Below, piece by piece: positions 26,961-37,891 of a stretch of DNA of 64,000 nt. Origin of the DNA: Latrodectus hesperus. Its lineage: Eukaryota > Arthropoda > Arachnida > Araneae > Theridiidae. The stretch is from positions 68,024,890 to 68,088,889 of the forward strand of contig CM075850.1 of the NCBI GenBank assembly GCA_037975125.1, in the 5' to 3' direction. Within the stretch, counting starts at the first letter, position 1, and every line of letters starts with the position of its first letter. The position numbers and the translations under genes are program-made. The notes beneath the pieces are model-generated. The model had not been told where the DNA came from, ran no database searches, and saw only the letters and a program-made list of their open reading frames with translations.

Positions 26961-28850
26961 TCCCACTCTGTTTTTAACATGTTTCTTTGATTTTTATCAA
27001 GAGGAAGATTTATTGTTCTGACTTATACCGTAAAATATGACAAGTTTCGGAAAAAGCTTAACTCTAATGTGTAACTGTAGATCGTTTATTAAAGCAAACA
27101 TGAAATACCAAGTAAACGGTAATTGGAAAAGTAAATTTCTTTTCCTGAAAAATATAAATCAAATGAGGAATTTATTCGAGCACTAGGTTCTTTTAGTACT
27201 AATAGCAATTTCTAAAAGAATTTTCTAGCATCTATACATCTTATGTTTTCGTATCTAAGAGAAATATCTAAATTTTAAATGCAGAAAACTTGATTTAAAT
27301 TTTTATTAAGAATAAATGTAGATTGATTAATTTATATGGATCTGTAAGGCAAACTAGTTGTTTTTAAATAAATCACCTGAATGGAAGAAACAATATAATG
27401 AATATATTAATGAAGTAGATTCAATAGAATATTTTCAATCGTTTAACTAACTGGAATTAAATTTTGGCTGATCTTTACGGATTTCAGATTCAGAAAATAT
27501 ATTTTTTTTCAATGAATATAATATTTGAATTAACAATGAATTTCAGACAAGTGAGAGTTATTTGATAATGAATTTAGATGAAAACATTAAAGTATTTGTG
27601 TGTTATGGTTGATTTTGATATACATTGTAATTTAAAAGCGCCTGGTCTATTAAATAGATTAATTATAAATTGTAAGTAAAGTGTACCTTGAATTTCGTCT
27701 GAATTCAAACTATATTAGAAAATATACTTTTGAGAATATGCTTCGCGCCGCACGAAGATAATTTATTTTACGTTTTGAAATTCTAATAGTTTCGTTCTTT
27801 TTCTAAATTTTCAATTCAACATACATAAGAACATGTGCACTTATTAATAGTATAACCTTATTTTTCATAATTTTTACATATTGATTTTTCCATTTCAGAA
27901 TAATCTACAATTATTTATATAATAATTTAATATTATAAGATTTGTGTGTTGAAAAATCAAATCAATTAATTTGTACAAAGATTTTGATATACTTCCTTCC
28001 GATGTTTGCAGCAAAACAAAGTCATTTCAAAATAAAGATGATTTATAAATTATTTTCATCTTTATTTTCCTCTCTAATATCACTGAGTTATATAAGGTAC
28101 ACCTTTTTCAACTTTGCGCAACAAATATAATCATAAACATATTGCTATGAAATACATAGTATGGAGACAAGTATGTAAATAAATCCAATTCAGAGTAAAA
28201 GTAATTCAATCGAATATCCACATAGCTATTTATTTCCAAAACGCTAAATTATTATTAATATCATTTTTTTTGAAAATCGATTACTCTGTTATAAATTATA
28301 CTTTATAAATACAACAACCATTTAAAAATTAACAACAAAAGACTAAACTATTCCTTAAATTTTATTCTTTCCAAAATTTCAATAGGTTATTTTCCAATTC
28401 CATCTTTTTTTGTATTTTGACACGTTTTTAGAATATTTTATTGATATTTAATGCCGGAAAGCCAAACATATTATTCAATTACTTATTTCAATACGTTTTA
28501 AAAAAGCTAAATTATGTTTCTGAAACATTTATCTATTTTCAAGTCATAGAACATTAGTCACATTATGTGATTGTCAATAATACTCGCTACTAATAATTTA
28601 TATGATAAATACACTTCTAAATAAAACATAAGAAGAAGTTTATTTAATACTGAAAATTGCGTTATTTTTAGAACATTTTTGGTTACAATTAACCGAAGGA
28701 AATAATGGGATAGATTGTTTCAGAATTACTGCTAAGACAATTTTGAAATCCGATGCAAAGAAAAAGAACTTTAAAATTTTTTACTGAACTTGTCTCGAGA
28801 ACAATTTAGATATATTGTGTGAGAAATATCAGGATCTTAGTGGCTAAATC
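26961..28850. other. AT-rich non-coding DNA
   Basis: No gene. An isolated CpG cluster, GCTTCGCGCCGCACGAAG, sits at about 27740-27757 and can form a short stem (CTTCG / CGAAG). The 62-codon frame at 27942-28130 has no motif. Confidence 0.5.
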
Positions 28851-29620
28851 CTTTCCTCAAAAGAGTGGCTTAGTTGATTGTGTTCTCTGGTCCTATCAAT
28901 AGATACGGAGCACCTCAGTGGAAAGATAAAAAGAATGCAATCTTTTTCAAAATAAGATGAAAAAATCTACATTTCTTTCAGAGGCATAATGATGATAATC
29001 ACACCCTGAAGACGAAAGTCTTCCGCAATCAAAAAATCTTTAAAGATCAATGACGATTGCTCCCAGATAACAAAAGAGGAAAGATTAAAAAAAATAAAGA
29101 TACGAAAATATCCCGTTACCGTTATTTGCCTGGAAATCGCCTCGTATCTGCCATTTACTCGTCCGAACCGTTCACAGCAATCAATGAAACAGCGAGAAGT
29201 GGAATTGTCTACCATTACCGTTTAATTCTTGCCTCTTGCCCAACGTTATGTTTGGATTAAATGTTTCTTATTCGCCGAAAGTGGGATGGTTACGGTTGCA
29301 GGGAGGGGTAGCTGTCACGAATCCTGGAATCGATGCTATTAAAGATATTCGATGTGGGATATCTTTTCCGCTCTGGCGATATTTCCGCCAAAGAAAGAGG
29401 TTTTAACGCGAATTTGTACTTTCCGATAGATTTCCGCTCATCAGGCTCTGTTGGCGGGATTCTTTGGCGATTTGTATTTTACTTATTTTAAAAAAACGAA
29501 ACGATTCGCCACATTGACATCGTTGCTAGGAACAGGAAATGAACGCATCAGAGGAAATTACAACCTTCCGCTGAGACCACAGTGAAAAATTGATTTTTAC
29601 GGCGACAGTATACACATCAG
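28851..29620. promoter_or_regulatory. CpG-bearing GC-rich island, candidate regulatory or conserved non-coding block
   Basis: From about 29050 to 29610 the sequence is clearly richer in GC and CpG than anything within several kb. Examples are TCCCGTTACCGTTATTTGCC, CTCGTCCGAACCGTTC, ATTCGCCGAAAGTGGG, CTCTGGCGATATTTCCGCC and TGTTGGCGGGATTC. A 6-mer theme CGCCAAA/TTTGGCG recurs at about 29390 and 29463. Antiparallel frames of 67 codons (29057-29260 plus) and 82 codons (28967-29215 minus) lie inside without a recognisable domain. It could be a promoter or first exon of an unseen gene, an enhancer, or an old transposon. The call rests on composition only. Confidence 0.35.
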
Positions 29621-30836
29621 GAATTTGTCTACAAAGTCACATTCACTAAAATGCAAATTAAGTTTCTAAGAAAAGGAAATACATTTGGATAACGCAAATC
29701 CTCCCCAAAAGTAATTTATTTTAGTCTGCATGATTTATTTCTGTAGTTTATTTTTTATTATAAAATTTCTCTTAATTAATATGATAAATAATTTCATATA
29801 AATTCAGGTAAATAATATAGAGACTGTAGAAAGGTTCCTACAATTCAGAAATAAAAAAAAATATCAACTTAGTGAAGCTTATCCGCAAGAATTGCAAACA
29901 AACGGCTTATAATTTGTTAAGAAAAAAATATCTTTGAATGAAATTTCGTTAATAATTCTTTGAGATTTATTTAGACAGAACCTGATTAAGACAGGCACAT
30001 ACGGGGGATTTAGCCCTGCCACCCACATTAGAACGGCTCTCAAATCGAATGGAAAGTTTATTTTACGTTGTCAATCGAATAGAAAGTTAGTTGTTTTAAA
30101 GCAGAACGGGCGCTCAAAGAAATTTTTGCCCTGGGCCCCAATTAGATTAAATCAGGCCTTATATTTAGAATTTGTAAGTTGCATGTTTGACATAAAATTT
30201 GATACCTCTATAAATTAATAATTTGCTACTTAGCAATATGTTCAATATAAAGCTCTGGTATTCATGTCTTTGGAGTAGGTTCACGTTCTTCGTACAAAAA
30301 GATTAGATTTTCGATCTCGGTTACTATTAAACAATGGGAAAGAAGTATTCTATTTTCTGCTCGCTGTTTTATAAGGTTGGTTTAGAAGATTTTTAGCTTT
30401 CCATTCTTGTGATCCATGTGAATATATCTAGAAATATTCACTCCTGGAAGAAAAAAATTAGGGGTGGATGTTGAAATTTTTTACAACAGTCTTTGACTAT
30501 TTGTAATCTATCTGATATTATGCTGTGACAAAGGTAATGCACTAGAAATTCTTTACTGAACTATATTGCCCCATTTGTGGATATAATATATAGTTATATC
30601 ACAACATTCGGATCTTCGCTAATTTCTACGTCAAAGTTCATTATCTCTCTAAAAATAATACAGCTTTGCCAAATTGATACATGCAGCTCTTTTTTGTATA
30701 AAAAATGACGAAAAATCTTGTGTATAACTAGGATTGCCAAATTTCTGCAATGTTCAATAGGAATGCCACCAGTGCCGTAGGTATTGAAGGCCAAACATTC
30801 TTGCAGGGTTTTTAGGGTTTTAGAGGGTTATTTATT
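29621..30836. other. non-coding DNA
   Basis: Mostly AT-rich. 29980-30160 is less so (ACGGGGGATTTAGCCCTGCC, CGCTCAAAGAAATTTTTGCC) and contains the direct repeat TCGAATGGAAAGTTTATTTT / TCGAATAGAAAGTTAGTTGT (about 30043-30095), suggesting a small repeat. The 66-codon minus frame at 30594-30794 has no motif. Confidence 0.45.
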
Positions 30837-31139
30837 CTGTTGTTGTTGTCGTGTGCCAGCTAGGCTGGCAATATGGGGTGCGCTGCTCCACTTTTTCAAA
30901 TGAACCATATTTTGGTGTGGAGTCCGACTTCTTCATTACACACATGCCTTAGGGACCCGTTTATTGGGTAGGCAACCATTCACACCTCATTCATACAAGG
31001 AAATTAATAATTTTTATTTTAATTTTTAAGGAAAGGACAAAGACAGGATAGATAGAGAGAGAAAAAGTACATCCATGCCCGAACTGGGATTCGAATCCAG
31101 GACCTCCCTATCCGTAATCAAGACTCTGACCTCTAGACT
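30837..31139 (-). mobile_element. tRNA-derived SINE, near full length
   Basis: Read on the minus strand from 31138. The head GTCTAGAGGTCAGAGTC resembles a tRNA A box, and GGATTCGAATCCCAG (about 31105-31088) is a near-perfect B box (GGTTCGANTCC): the two parts of an internal RNA polymerase III promoter. A unique body follows, shared with the 14404-14566 copy, ending in a CAGC/GCTGGCACACGAC stretch and a (CAA)n tail at 30839-30850. The flanking TTATTTATT occurs at both 30828-30836 and 31140-31148 and is a plausible 9-bp target-site duplication, though it is low-complexity. Mobilised in trans by a LINE. Head and tail together show the orientation. Confidence 0.85.
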
Positions 31140-32217
31140 TTATTTATTTTTAATGTAATGAATAAATGGTTACTGGTTAGGATCCTAAACCAAGGATAAT
31201 AATAAATGACATCAGCATATAATTTTAAAAATTTTATCTCTTATATGTTAATATTTATAAGTTACTTAAGAAGGAACAGATACTTTGAGATGAGGAATAA
31301 AATTTGTGATAATGTTATAAAATGCGTAATAAAATTTCTGTGTAAAATGGAAGAATATTTACATGTACTTTTCATTGGCTAGGACTTATTTTAGAAAGTC
31401 TTTTTTGATTTTAATCTTGTAAAAATTTTCACAAACTAATCCGATATTAATTTAAATGTCATCAAGCTTTTAATTGCTTCATCAAATCCCTATCATTAGT
31501 TCATGCATTGCTGATGAAATACTCTCTCAATTGGTGCTGATGTCCCAGGTAAGAAAAAGTCATTTTCAAAAATCTTGATCAGATTAGAAACTACTATGTA
31601 ATTATGTTTCAAATGACCATCTTGAGCTATTTTTCTTCGCATAAAATAATTTTATTCTTAATAGTCTCTTCTTGATTCCTCTGTTCTTAATTTTACTGTT
31701 TGCTTTATCAAGCAGAACTTCATCAAATAGCTGATCATTGTTGATTTTCATATCGGGTACATTAAGAAGACTGCTGTTAATAATTTCAACAGAAGTTTCG
31801 GCATTTTCCCTCTCACAACATTTGTTTCCTTCAGATTGACTTATGAAAACTGCTCAGCGTTTCCGAAACTTAGAGTTTCGAACTCTTAGAGATCTAAGTG
31901 TGCAAGGCATCTTTCACAAAAGCCATCAATTTTTTTTCAAACTGTTATGGACTTACTCATCTAGATTCCTGTAGATGTTCTTGGCTCTTCTACAGTTTCT
32001 TACAACACAGAAATAAATGTGTGTGTGTGTGTGATAAATAAATCTAAATAATCCTAAACAATTAATTATTTGAAGAAATTTTCGGTAAAATTCAAATTTA
32101 ATTTTTATCGGAACATGTAGTTTACCGGCCGGGACACCAAGAATTTGCTTGAAAACCAGGACGACTCTAGCAAGTATATGTATAAACAAATCTCTTTCAT
32201 ATATTAGATAGTTAGTA
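31140..32217. other. AT-rich non-coding DNA
   Basis: No gene. There is a short (GT)n run at about 32019-32034. The 95-codon minus frame at 31953-32240 runs through that run and into the transposon end; it is not a gene. Confidence 0.5.
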
Positions 32218-32273
32218 CAGTGGGCTCTCGACTTTCGCATTTAATTGGTCCCTGAAAGTTTGTGCGAATGTTG
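32218..32273 (-). repeat. putative Tigger/pogo terminal inverted repeat
   Basis: The terminal CAGTGGGCTCTCGACTTTCG sits directly after a TA (32216-32217). Within it, CTTTCGCA (32232-32239) and a near-complement TGTGCGAA (32261-32268) are inverted repeats, and GATCGAAAG (32278-32286) echoes the CTTTCG again; subterminal repeats are usual in pogo-type ends. Confidence 0.55.
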
Positions 32274-32995
32274 AATGATCGAAAGTAGAAAGATGTAAAA
32301 AAATATGCCCCAAAAACCGTGTCTTAAAGTATTTATTTATCAATATGTATACAAAAGGAAGTTAAAGAGGCGTGTTAAGTGCTTTCGGGTGTTTCTTCTA
32401 TAAATTTGTCAAGAACTCCTTTATTTTATTGTATTGATAAGTGTTTCTATGACACGCTGTGTTTTTCTCAATCGTCCTTCGTACGCGAGATATACGTTAT
32501 GCATTGGATCCATATATTCACATTCTTCCATGGTGGTCAAAAATTTGTTAAGATGCGTGAAAGCTTCATTCATATTTTTAATTGTCAAAGTCTTGACTTT
32601 TTAACAGCTTCCTCTTTCTCACTTTCGTTGTGTATTACTCAATTGTTGCTCACTTAAGTATTCATTTGACAGCGGTGCAGAGTGAGATTCAATCAACTCG
32701 TTAACATTTTCTTTGTTGACGTCCATGTTTAGTTCATTCATTATTCATCTGAGAGAGTTTTCGGTGTTTCTTCAAAATTTATAAAATCGCTCATCATTTC
32801 TGCGTATAATTGTTTCCAAGAACCTTTCATTACCGACTCTTTTATTTCAACCCACGAGTCTCCAATATCATTTATTGCGTTCCATTTATTATAATTCTTC
32901 CAAAAATCTCTTAATGTTGGCCCATCTTGCCTGTCAGTTACTTTGATAGCTTTAGTCATTGAAGTGGTTTTCTTTAATGCAAATCTTAAATCCAC
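32218..32995 (-). pseudogene. pogo/Tigger-like DNA transposon remnant: transposase C-terminal region plus 3' terminus
   Basis: The end at 32218 reads TA-CAGTGGGCTCTCGACTTTC, like pogo/Tigger termini (CAGT then a CTCG box) inserted at TA. On the minus strand three frame blocks follow each other. 32995-32741 includes DGPTLRDFWKNYNKWNAIND and WVEIKESVMKGSWKQLY, the typical 'tl-dfWk-ynI-daI-nI--sW-ev--s-m-g-WkklwP' C-terminal part of DDE_1 (jerky/pogo) transposases. 32726-32619 reads MDVNKENVNELIESHS. 32594-32421 includes MDPMHNVYLAYEGRLRKTQR, like the acidic tail. Frameshifts and stops separate the blocks. The catalytic DDD and N-terminal CENP-B HTH are not visible upstream, and I found no matching second terminus. 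Confidence 0.75.
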
Positions 32996-33995
32996 GACAA
33001 ACTTTTAACTCTAAATGAACAGAATTAGATGACTTAAAAATGAGCAAAATTCGTTAATTTTTTCTTCTTGATACCAATCTGTTATTGCTATGTAAAAACA
33101 CAATAATTCTTTTCTGGTAAACAAAAACTTCTGTTGCCATCTCAAGTAAAATTAAAACATACAGATAGTAAAAATAAGATTAAGAGGAAACATAGTGGTC
33201 ATTACAGTCATTATTGTCCTTATATAATATCGTTTAAACGTATTCATCACTGTTATTCCATGGGCTATATGAGGCAAGTAGTATTGGGAAGAAGAAACTC
33301 AGTGATTTCCGGGTACAAATTCTGCAGAGATTTTAGGTCTCATGGAGCATTGTTTAGATTGATAATGTTTTAAATTGTAAATTATTATTTTTACCAAAGT
33401 GTTCAATTGTCTGCATGAAATGAGGAGTGAACCAATATTTAAATATTAACCCTATAACTCTGGCATTTTTATTTGATTTCCAAGTGACCGGAAACAATTC
33501 TTATCTTTCCCTTTTAATGCTCTGGGATTTTATGCTTGGTATATAAACTACCAATGGTTTCAATTTTAAATCACCAGCTAAGTTTCCACCAAGAAGTAGT
33601 GTGAATCAGTTTTTGGAAGGCTTATGTTCAGCGACAAGTGATTCTTAAAATATGCGCGATTTCCTTGTAATTTTCTTGAAGGATTTTTACAAGTTACAAG
33701 TTTTCTGAAGGATTACAAATTTTACAAGGACTTTTACAAAGCAATTATTTATAAGGTATAAAAATAAATAAAAAAATATTTATTTTTATATAAATTGAAC
33801 TAATTAATTGAAAAATATAAACTGTATATTTAAGCATACAAAAAAGAAAAAAACACAAAGATTTTTAACTATTACCATTTGAAAAAAATTTTTTTTAAAT
33901 ATAAGGTGCTTATGTAATGCCAACAAAATTACGAGTCAAATAAAAATTCTTCGCCCGAATAAAAACATTTAAGCATTAAATACATTAATTTCAAA

Positions 33996-33998
<3 letters not shown>
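32996..33998. other. non-coding DNA, possibly the missing 5' part of the Tigger remnant
   Basis: No readable HTH or DDE motif on the minus strand. The 79-codon plus frame 33134-33373 (HYSHYCPYI region) has no known domain. No opposite terminus is found. Confidence 0.45.

Positions 33999-34027
<29 letters not shown>
33999..34027. repeat. (AT)14 microsatellite
   Basis: A perfect AT run of about 29 bp. Confidence 0.97.
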
Positions 34028-34032
<5 letters not shown>

Positions 34033-34830
34033 AAATTAAAAGGAATTTATATAATATTTAATTTTCAAAACTCTGCAAACATATGTTAGTAAATATTTAT
34101 ACTAGCAAGAATATGAATTAAATATTCAAACTGAAAGAGTACATAGTAGACAGAAAATATAACTTACGGCAATTATATTTTAAATGTCAAAACTTCAGAT
34201 TTTCAAAAGTTTAAGTTTTCGTTTCCAAAGAAACGATATTTGGAGAAAAAAATAGTGATGAATCTAATATTCCAGATATTTTATATAAATAATAAAGATA
34301 TTTTCGTTATTTACACATTTACAAGATTTGTGGTACAAAACAATAGTATCAGAAACTTTGAATAAAGTAAGAAACTTAAAAAGGAAAGATTTAAAAGAAT
34401 GAAAAATGGTAATCTAACTGATTAAGAAACAAAAATCGAAAGCGTGGTTAAAAGACACAAATTTTAAAAGAAACAAAGCTAAGCAAAATTATTATTAATA
34501 AGTTTCATTTATGGCAAGTTCCAGGAGCTCTTCTTACGTCATTTTTCATCAGCAACCTCTTCTCTTTTCCAAATCTAATTCATCCCAAGCGTTTTTTTTC
34601 CTAGGCATGACATAATAATTATAAAATGCAAAATTTTTTTCTCCTAATAAAATTTATATGATTAAACTAAGATTGAAATTTTTTGAAAAATTTTGTTTAT
34701 CTTTGAAATAATTTGATTCTTTTCTGCGAGCTGCGCCTGTAGCATGATAACCCTCCTTGGCCTCCCGTCACTAAACTCAATTTTTTATGACAATTTTGTA
34801 CGATTATTATACGATTACAATTATGTGTTT

Positions 34831-34837
<7 letters not shown>
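34028..34837. other. AT-rich non-coding DNA
   Basis: No gene or mobile element recognised. Confidence 0.55.

Positions 34838-34908
<71 letters not shown>
34838..34908. repeat. (AT)35 microsatellite
   Basis: A perfect AT run of about 71 bp, just after a short TATATAC lead-in. Confidence 0.98.
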
Positions 34909-34913
<5 letters not shown>

Positions 34914-35348
34914 GACAGAATAACGCACATTCTGCATTTATACTGATTTAGGAAACTTACTAAAAAAAGTTAATGTGTTAAATAATAAGTACTATTTACT
35001 TGAAGAAAGCAATATTTCAAAAGTGCAATTTTTCCAAACATATCATTTCTTTGTAAAAAACTCATTTGAGCAGTTTTCAAGAAATAGAAACTTTGCATTC
35101 TGTTCGAAAACTATAAAAAAAAATTTTCCCCTCCTGTATGAAAAAATTTATTTTGATGAAAATTATCATGGTCCTTTTTATCACTACTTTTTATTTCATT
35201 TTTTACCCATTTCTCAAAGTCAATTATATTTTAATTGTACTGCTTTGATATACCTGGTTTCAAAACATTTTTGCCTAAGATAAATTATATTTCACTGAGA
35301 ATATCTATTAGATATAACAGAGCTATAAATAATAATTTCTAAACTCTT
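34909..35348. other. AT-rich non-coding DNA
   Basis: The 102-codon plus frame 34975-35283 is Phe/Tyr/His-rich with no recognisable motif; I judge it a chance frame. Confidence 0.45.
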
Positions 35349-35396
35349 TCTGATTATATCGTGAAAATAAGCTAATACTTTCACGATATAATCAGA
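35349..35396. repeat. perfect 18-bp inverted repeat, 12-nt loop
   Basis: TCTGATTATATCGTGAAA (35349-35366) is exactly complementary to 35379-35396. The second arm matches only to its edge on both sides, so it may have been templated by the first. Confidence 0.95.
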
Positions 35397-35770
35397 CAAT
35401 TTGAAAAATATGATCTTCATCTTCAAAATGAATTCTTAATTCTTTTGAAAATTTAACTTCGTTTTCATCAGTCACGAATGCAATTTCAATTTAATTGCTC
35501 CTAGATTCAAATTTCTCATCGAACATAAAAGTATGTTGAAATTCATAATCTACTTTTAACAATGCAATCCTCTCAAAGTAGCACTGTTGTTTAACACGAT
35601 CGTAGAACGATAAATAACAAGAAAATGTTTTCGTTGATTGATTTCAAAATTTTCAATTTAAATAATGTTGAAATGTTGCATTAGAGAAGTTGCCTCAATA
35701 AGTTAAAACTCATAGGTAAAGCAAAAGAACTAAACTGTGAAGGGACTAAATTAACACTTATATATAAAAC

Positions 35771-36137
35771 TTGATATTCAATGGTAAACTTTCGAAAGAT
35801 TCTCAGATTAAAAAACGACTAAGAAATGGTACTTTTGACTTTATTCGCTTTAGAAATGTATTTTCTTGGTACTTTGGGAAAAAACCTCGTTGGTGGCACC
35901 ACCTCAGTATCGCCAGGATACAGCAGACTGCTCTTTCATGTTTTTTGAGTGGCCACATTAGGTCCCTTTCTCTTCAACAGAGCCAGCGTCTTTCAGGAGT
36001 GTCACTGGTGCAAGGCTGATCAAGCCTCTCCGACACATATTCTTGACTGTCTGAATTTTACTGTGAACGAGGTTTTGGAGAATCCTATTTTATTTTTAGG
36101 CTTTTTAATGATTTTTGTTTTTATGGGGATGGTTTAG
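35771..36137 (+). pseudogene. non-LTR retrotransposon ORF2, C-terminal end, frameshifted
   Basis: Frame one (from about 35880) reads HHLSIARIQQTALSCFLSGH then IRSLSLQQ; frame two (from about 35985) reads VFQECHWCKADQASPTHILD then C and ends ...FLGFLMIFVFMGMV with TAG at 36135. The C-x2-C ... H-x3-C finger with 'TPxHILDC' is the hallmark of the region after the RNase H domain in jockey/I-type LINE ORF2 proteins, where the usual form is 'LLSGHI-SL-F--G-K-FP-C--C----ASP-HILDCL'. A +1 frameshift around 35985 joins the two. The reverse transcriptase lies outside or is lost: a 5'-truncated copy. As remembered, this C-terminus is frequent in orb-weaver genomes. Confidence 0.75.
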
Positions 36138-37836
36138 CTTAGCTACACCATCTGGGATTGGAAATAACAATAGAAATATATTTAAAAATGTAATAATGCA
36201 TCAAATTTCAATTTAAATATAATGAACTTAAAGATCCATTTATATAATAATAAAAACATGTCAAGCATTACGTTTTAATACAATTATTTTTAATGATATC
36301 GGTGTAAAGTAAAATGTGAAATACAGAGAAAAATAAATAATACCATAGGTCTTATACCTATTTTTTGTACCAAAATAGATTTATCTTGCTCGATATAGAA
36401 GTATAGTAACAATTCTTGTAACACGAAATTTCTTCAAAACCAAATTATACAATCCGAATAACAAAAAAGAGAAAAATCTCTCCAGTTTAAAAAAATCTAC
36501 TTATTTTTTAGACACATTTGCATAAATATCGGGACAAAGAGACTTGGGTGTTACTCTTACAGAAAAAATTCCGTTTTAACACTTTCTTCAGTTTCTATTT
36601 CTTGCTTTATGCTTTTTTTTTCTCTGTATAACGAACTCTCGGTTAAATTTAACTTGAAAAGGAAAAAAAATCAGAAAAAAACAGAGTTTGAAAAATACAT
36701 AAGCGAAGTATTTCTATTCTATTTTAGATCTCTTTTTTTTGTTTCATTCTTGAGCTAAAATGGAATTATTCGAACTTGAAGAAAAATACTCTTTTTTTCT
36801 AAGTTTTAGGGGAAGTGGATTACACGGCGTAATAATGTTTATAATGTTCTTCCAACTGCAAAAGGTCCACTTGGAAATTTAAAAGAGAAAGAGAGAAAAG
36901 CCATTTGTCAATTTTTTATTTTATAGAATTCTTTTCCAATTTTGCTTCTTTTTTTATTATTTTAAACTTATTTCAATTCTGTAAAAAAGCAAATAAAATA
37001 TAAATAAATTTTTCAGTAAATACTTAACTGTAAGAAAAAAAGGAAAAACAAATTTAGCTCTAAAAAGCAATTGTACGTTATTTTTCTTTAAACATAAGCT
37101 AATACAATTTCGTAGACTGCGCTCAAGGTTATTTCGTTTTTACAATTTCATTTTAAATTATATTTCTGTGCTTTTGTATTGACAAAGTAGGAATGGGATA
37201 GCAGTAAAAGACATTTTAAAATGAAGCATTTTAGATATTATTTTAGACAAAAATGCCCATTTAATGTTTTTTTCTATTACATGAGGAGAATAAAAAATAA
37301 AATAAGTCATGAAAAGCATTTTTCCAAATAAGCCGTTGGCAACTTTAAGATACACGGATATATAATTCTGATGAGTAGTGATAAAAATGATTGAGTTGAT
37401 GATCTAATATTTAAACAAGCATCAATTAATCTAAGGATAAAAATAGTGGTTTGTCTACGTTAAGATCAAAATTACACTCTACACACAAGCTGCTTGTAAT
37501 CTGCTAGTTTATCGGAAAAGAAATCACAAAATTTAAAAATATAATTCCTGATGAGAATCATTTATGCTTTTTTTCGTTTTAATAATATCTCTCAGAAGCG
37601 TTCCTTAATTTAACTGTAAGTACCATCGAATAATCGACAGCTGATGCATATATGGAAAATAATATCAATCATAATCTTTTACAGACATTTTTATTAAGGA
37701 ATAAAATGGCCAATAGAGAAATACGAATTGAAACTTACTCTACAAAACTTTTATTTGAAACATAATTTGCGAAGGCTAATGTACTGAAGTATGCAAAATT
37801 AAACCCACTGCATATAAAAAATATTTATATGAGTTG
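36138..37836. other. AT-rich non-coding DNA
   Basis: The first 40 bp after the ORF2 stop (CTTAGCTACACCATCTGGG) are probably its 3' UTR. No other feature is recognised. Confidence 0.5.
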
Positions 37837-37891
37837 TAAAAAAATCTAAGGTCTTTTATTTTTATTCAATGAAGAACCTTAGATTTTTTTA
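37837..37891. repeat. perfect 16-bp inverted repeat, 23-nt loop
   Basis: TAAAAAAATCTAAGGT (37837-37852) is exactly complementary to 37876-37891. On the plus strand the stem plus a T-run could act as an RNA hairpin, but no gene lies upstream. Confidence 0.92.

Noticed and set aside
34975..35283. 102-codon Phe/Tyr-rich frame
   Set aside because: Composition is that expected of a chance frame in AT-rich DNA; no motif.
37837..37891. Rho-independent-type terminator
   Set aside because: The stem is AT-rich, the organism is eukaryotic and no gene lies upstream.
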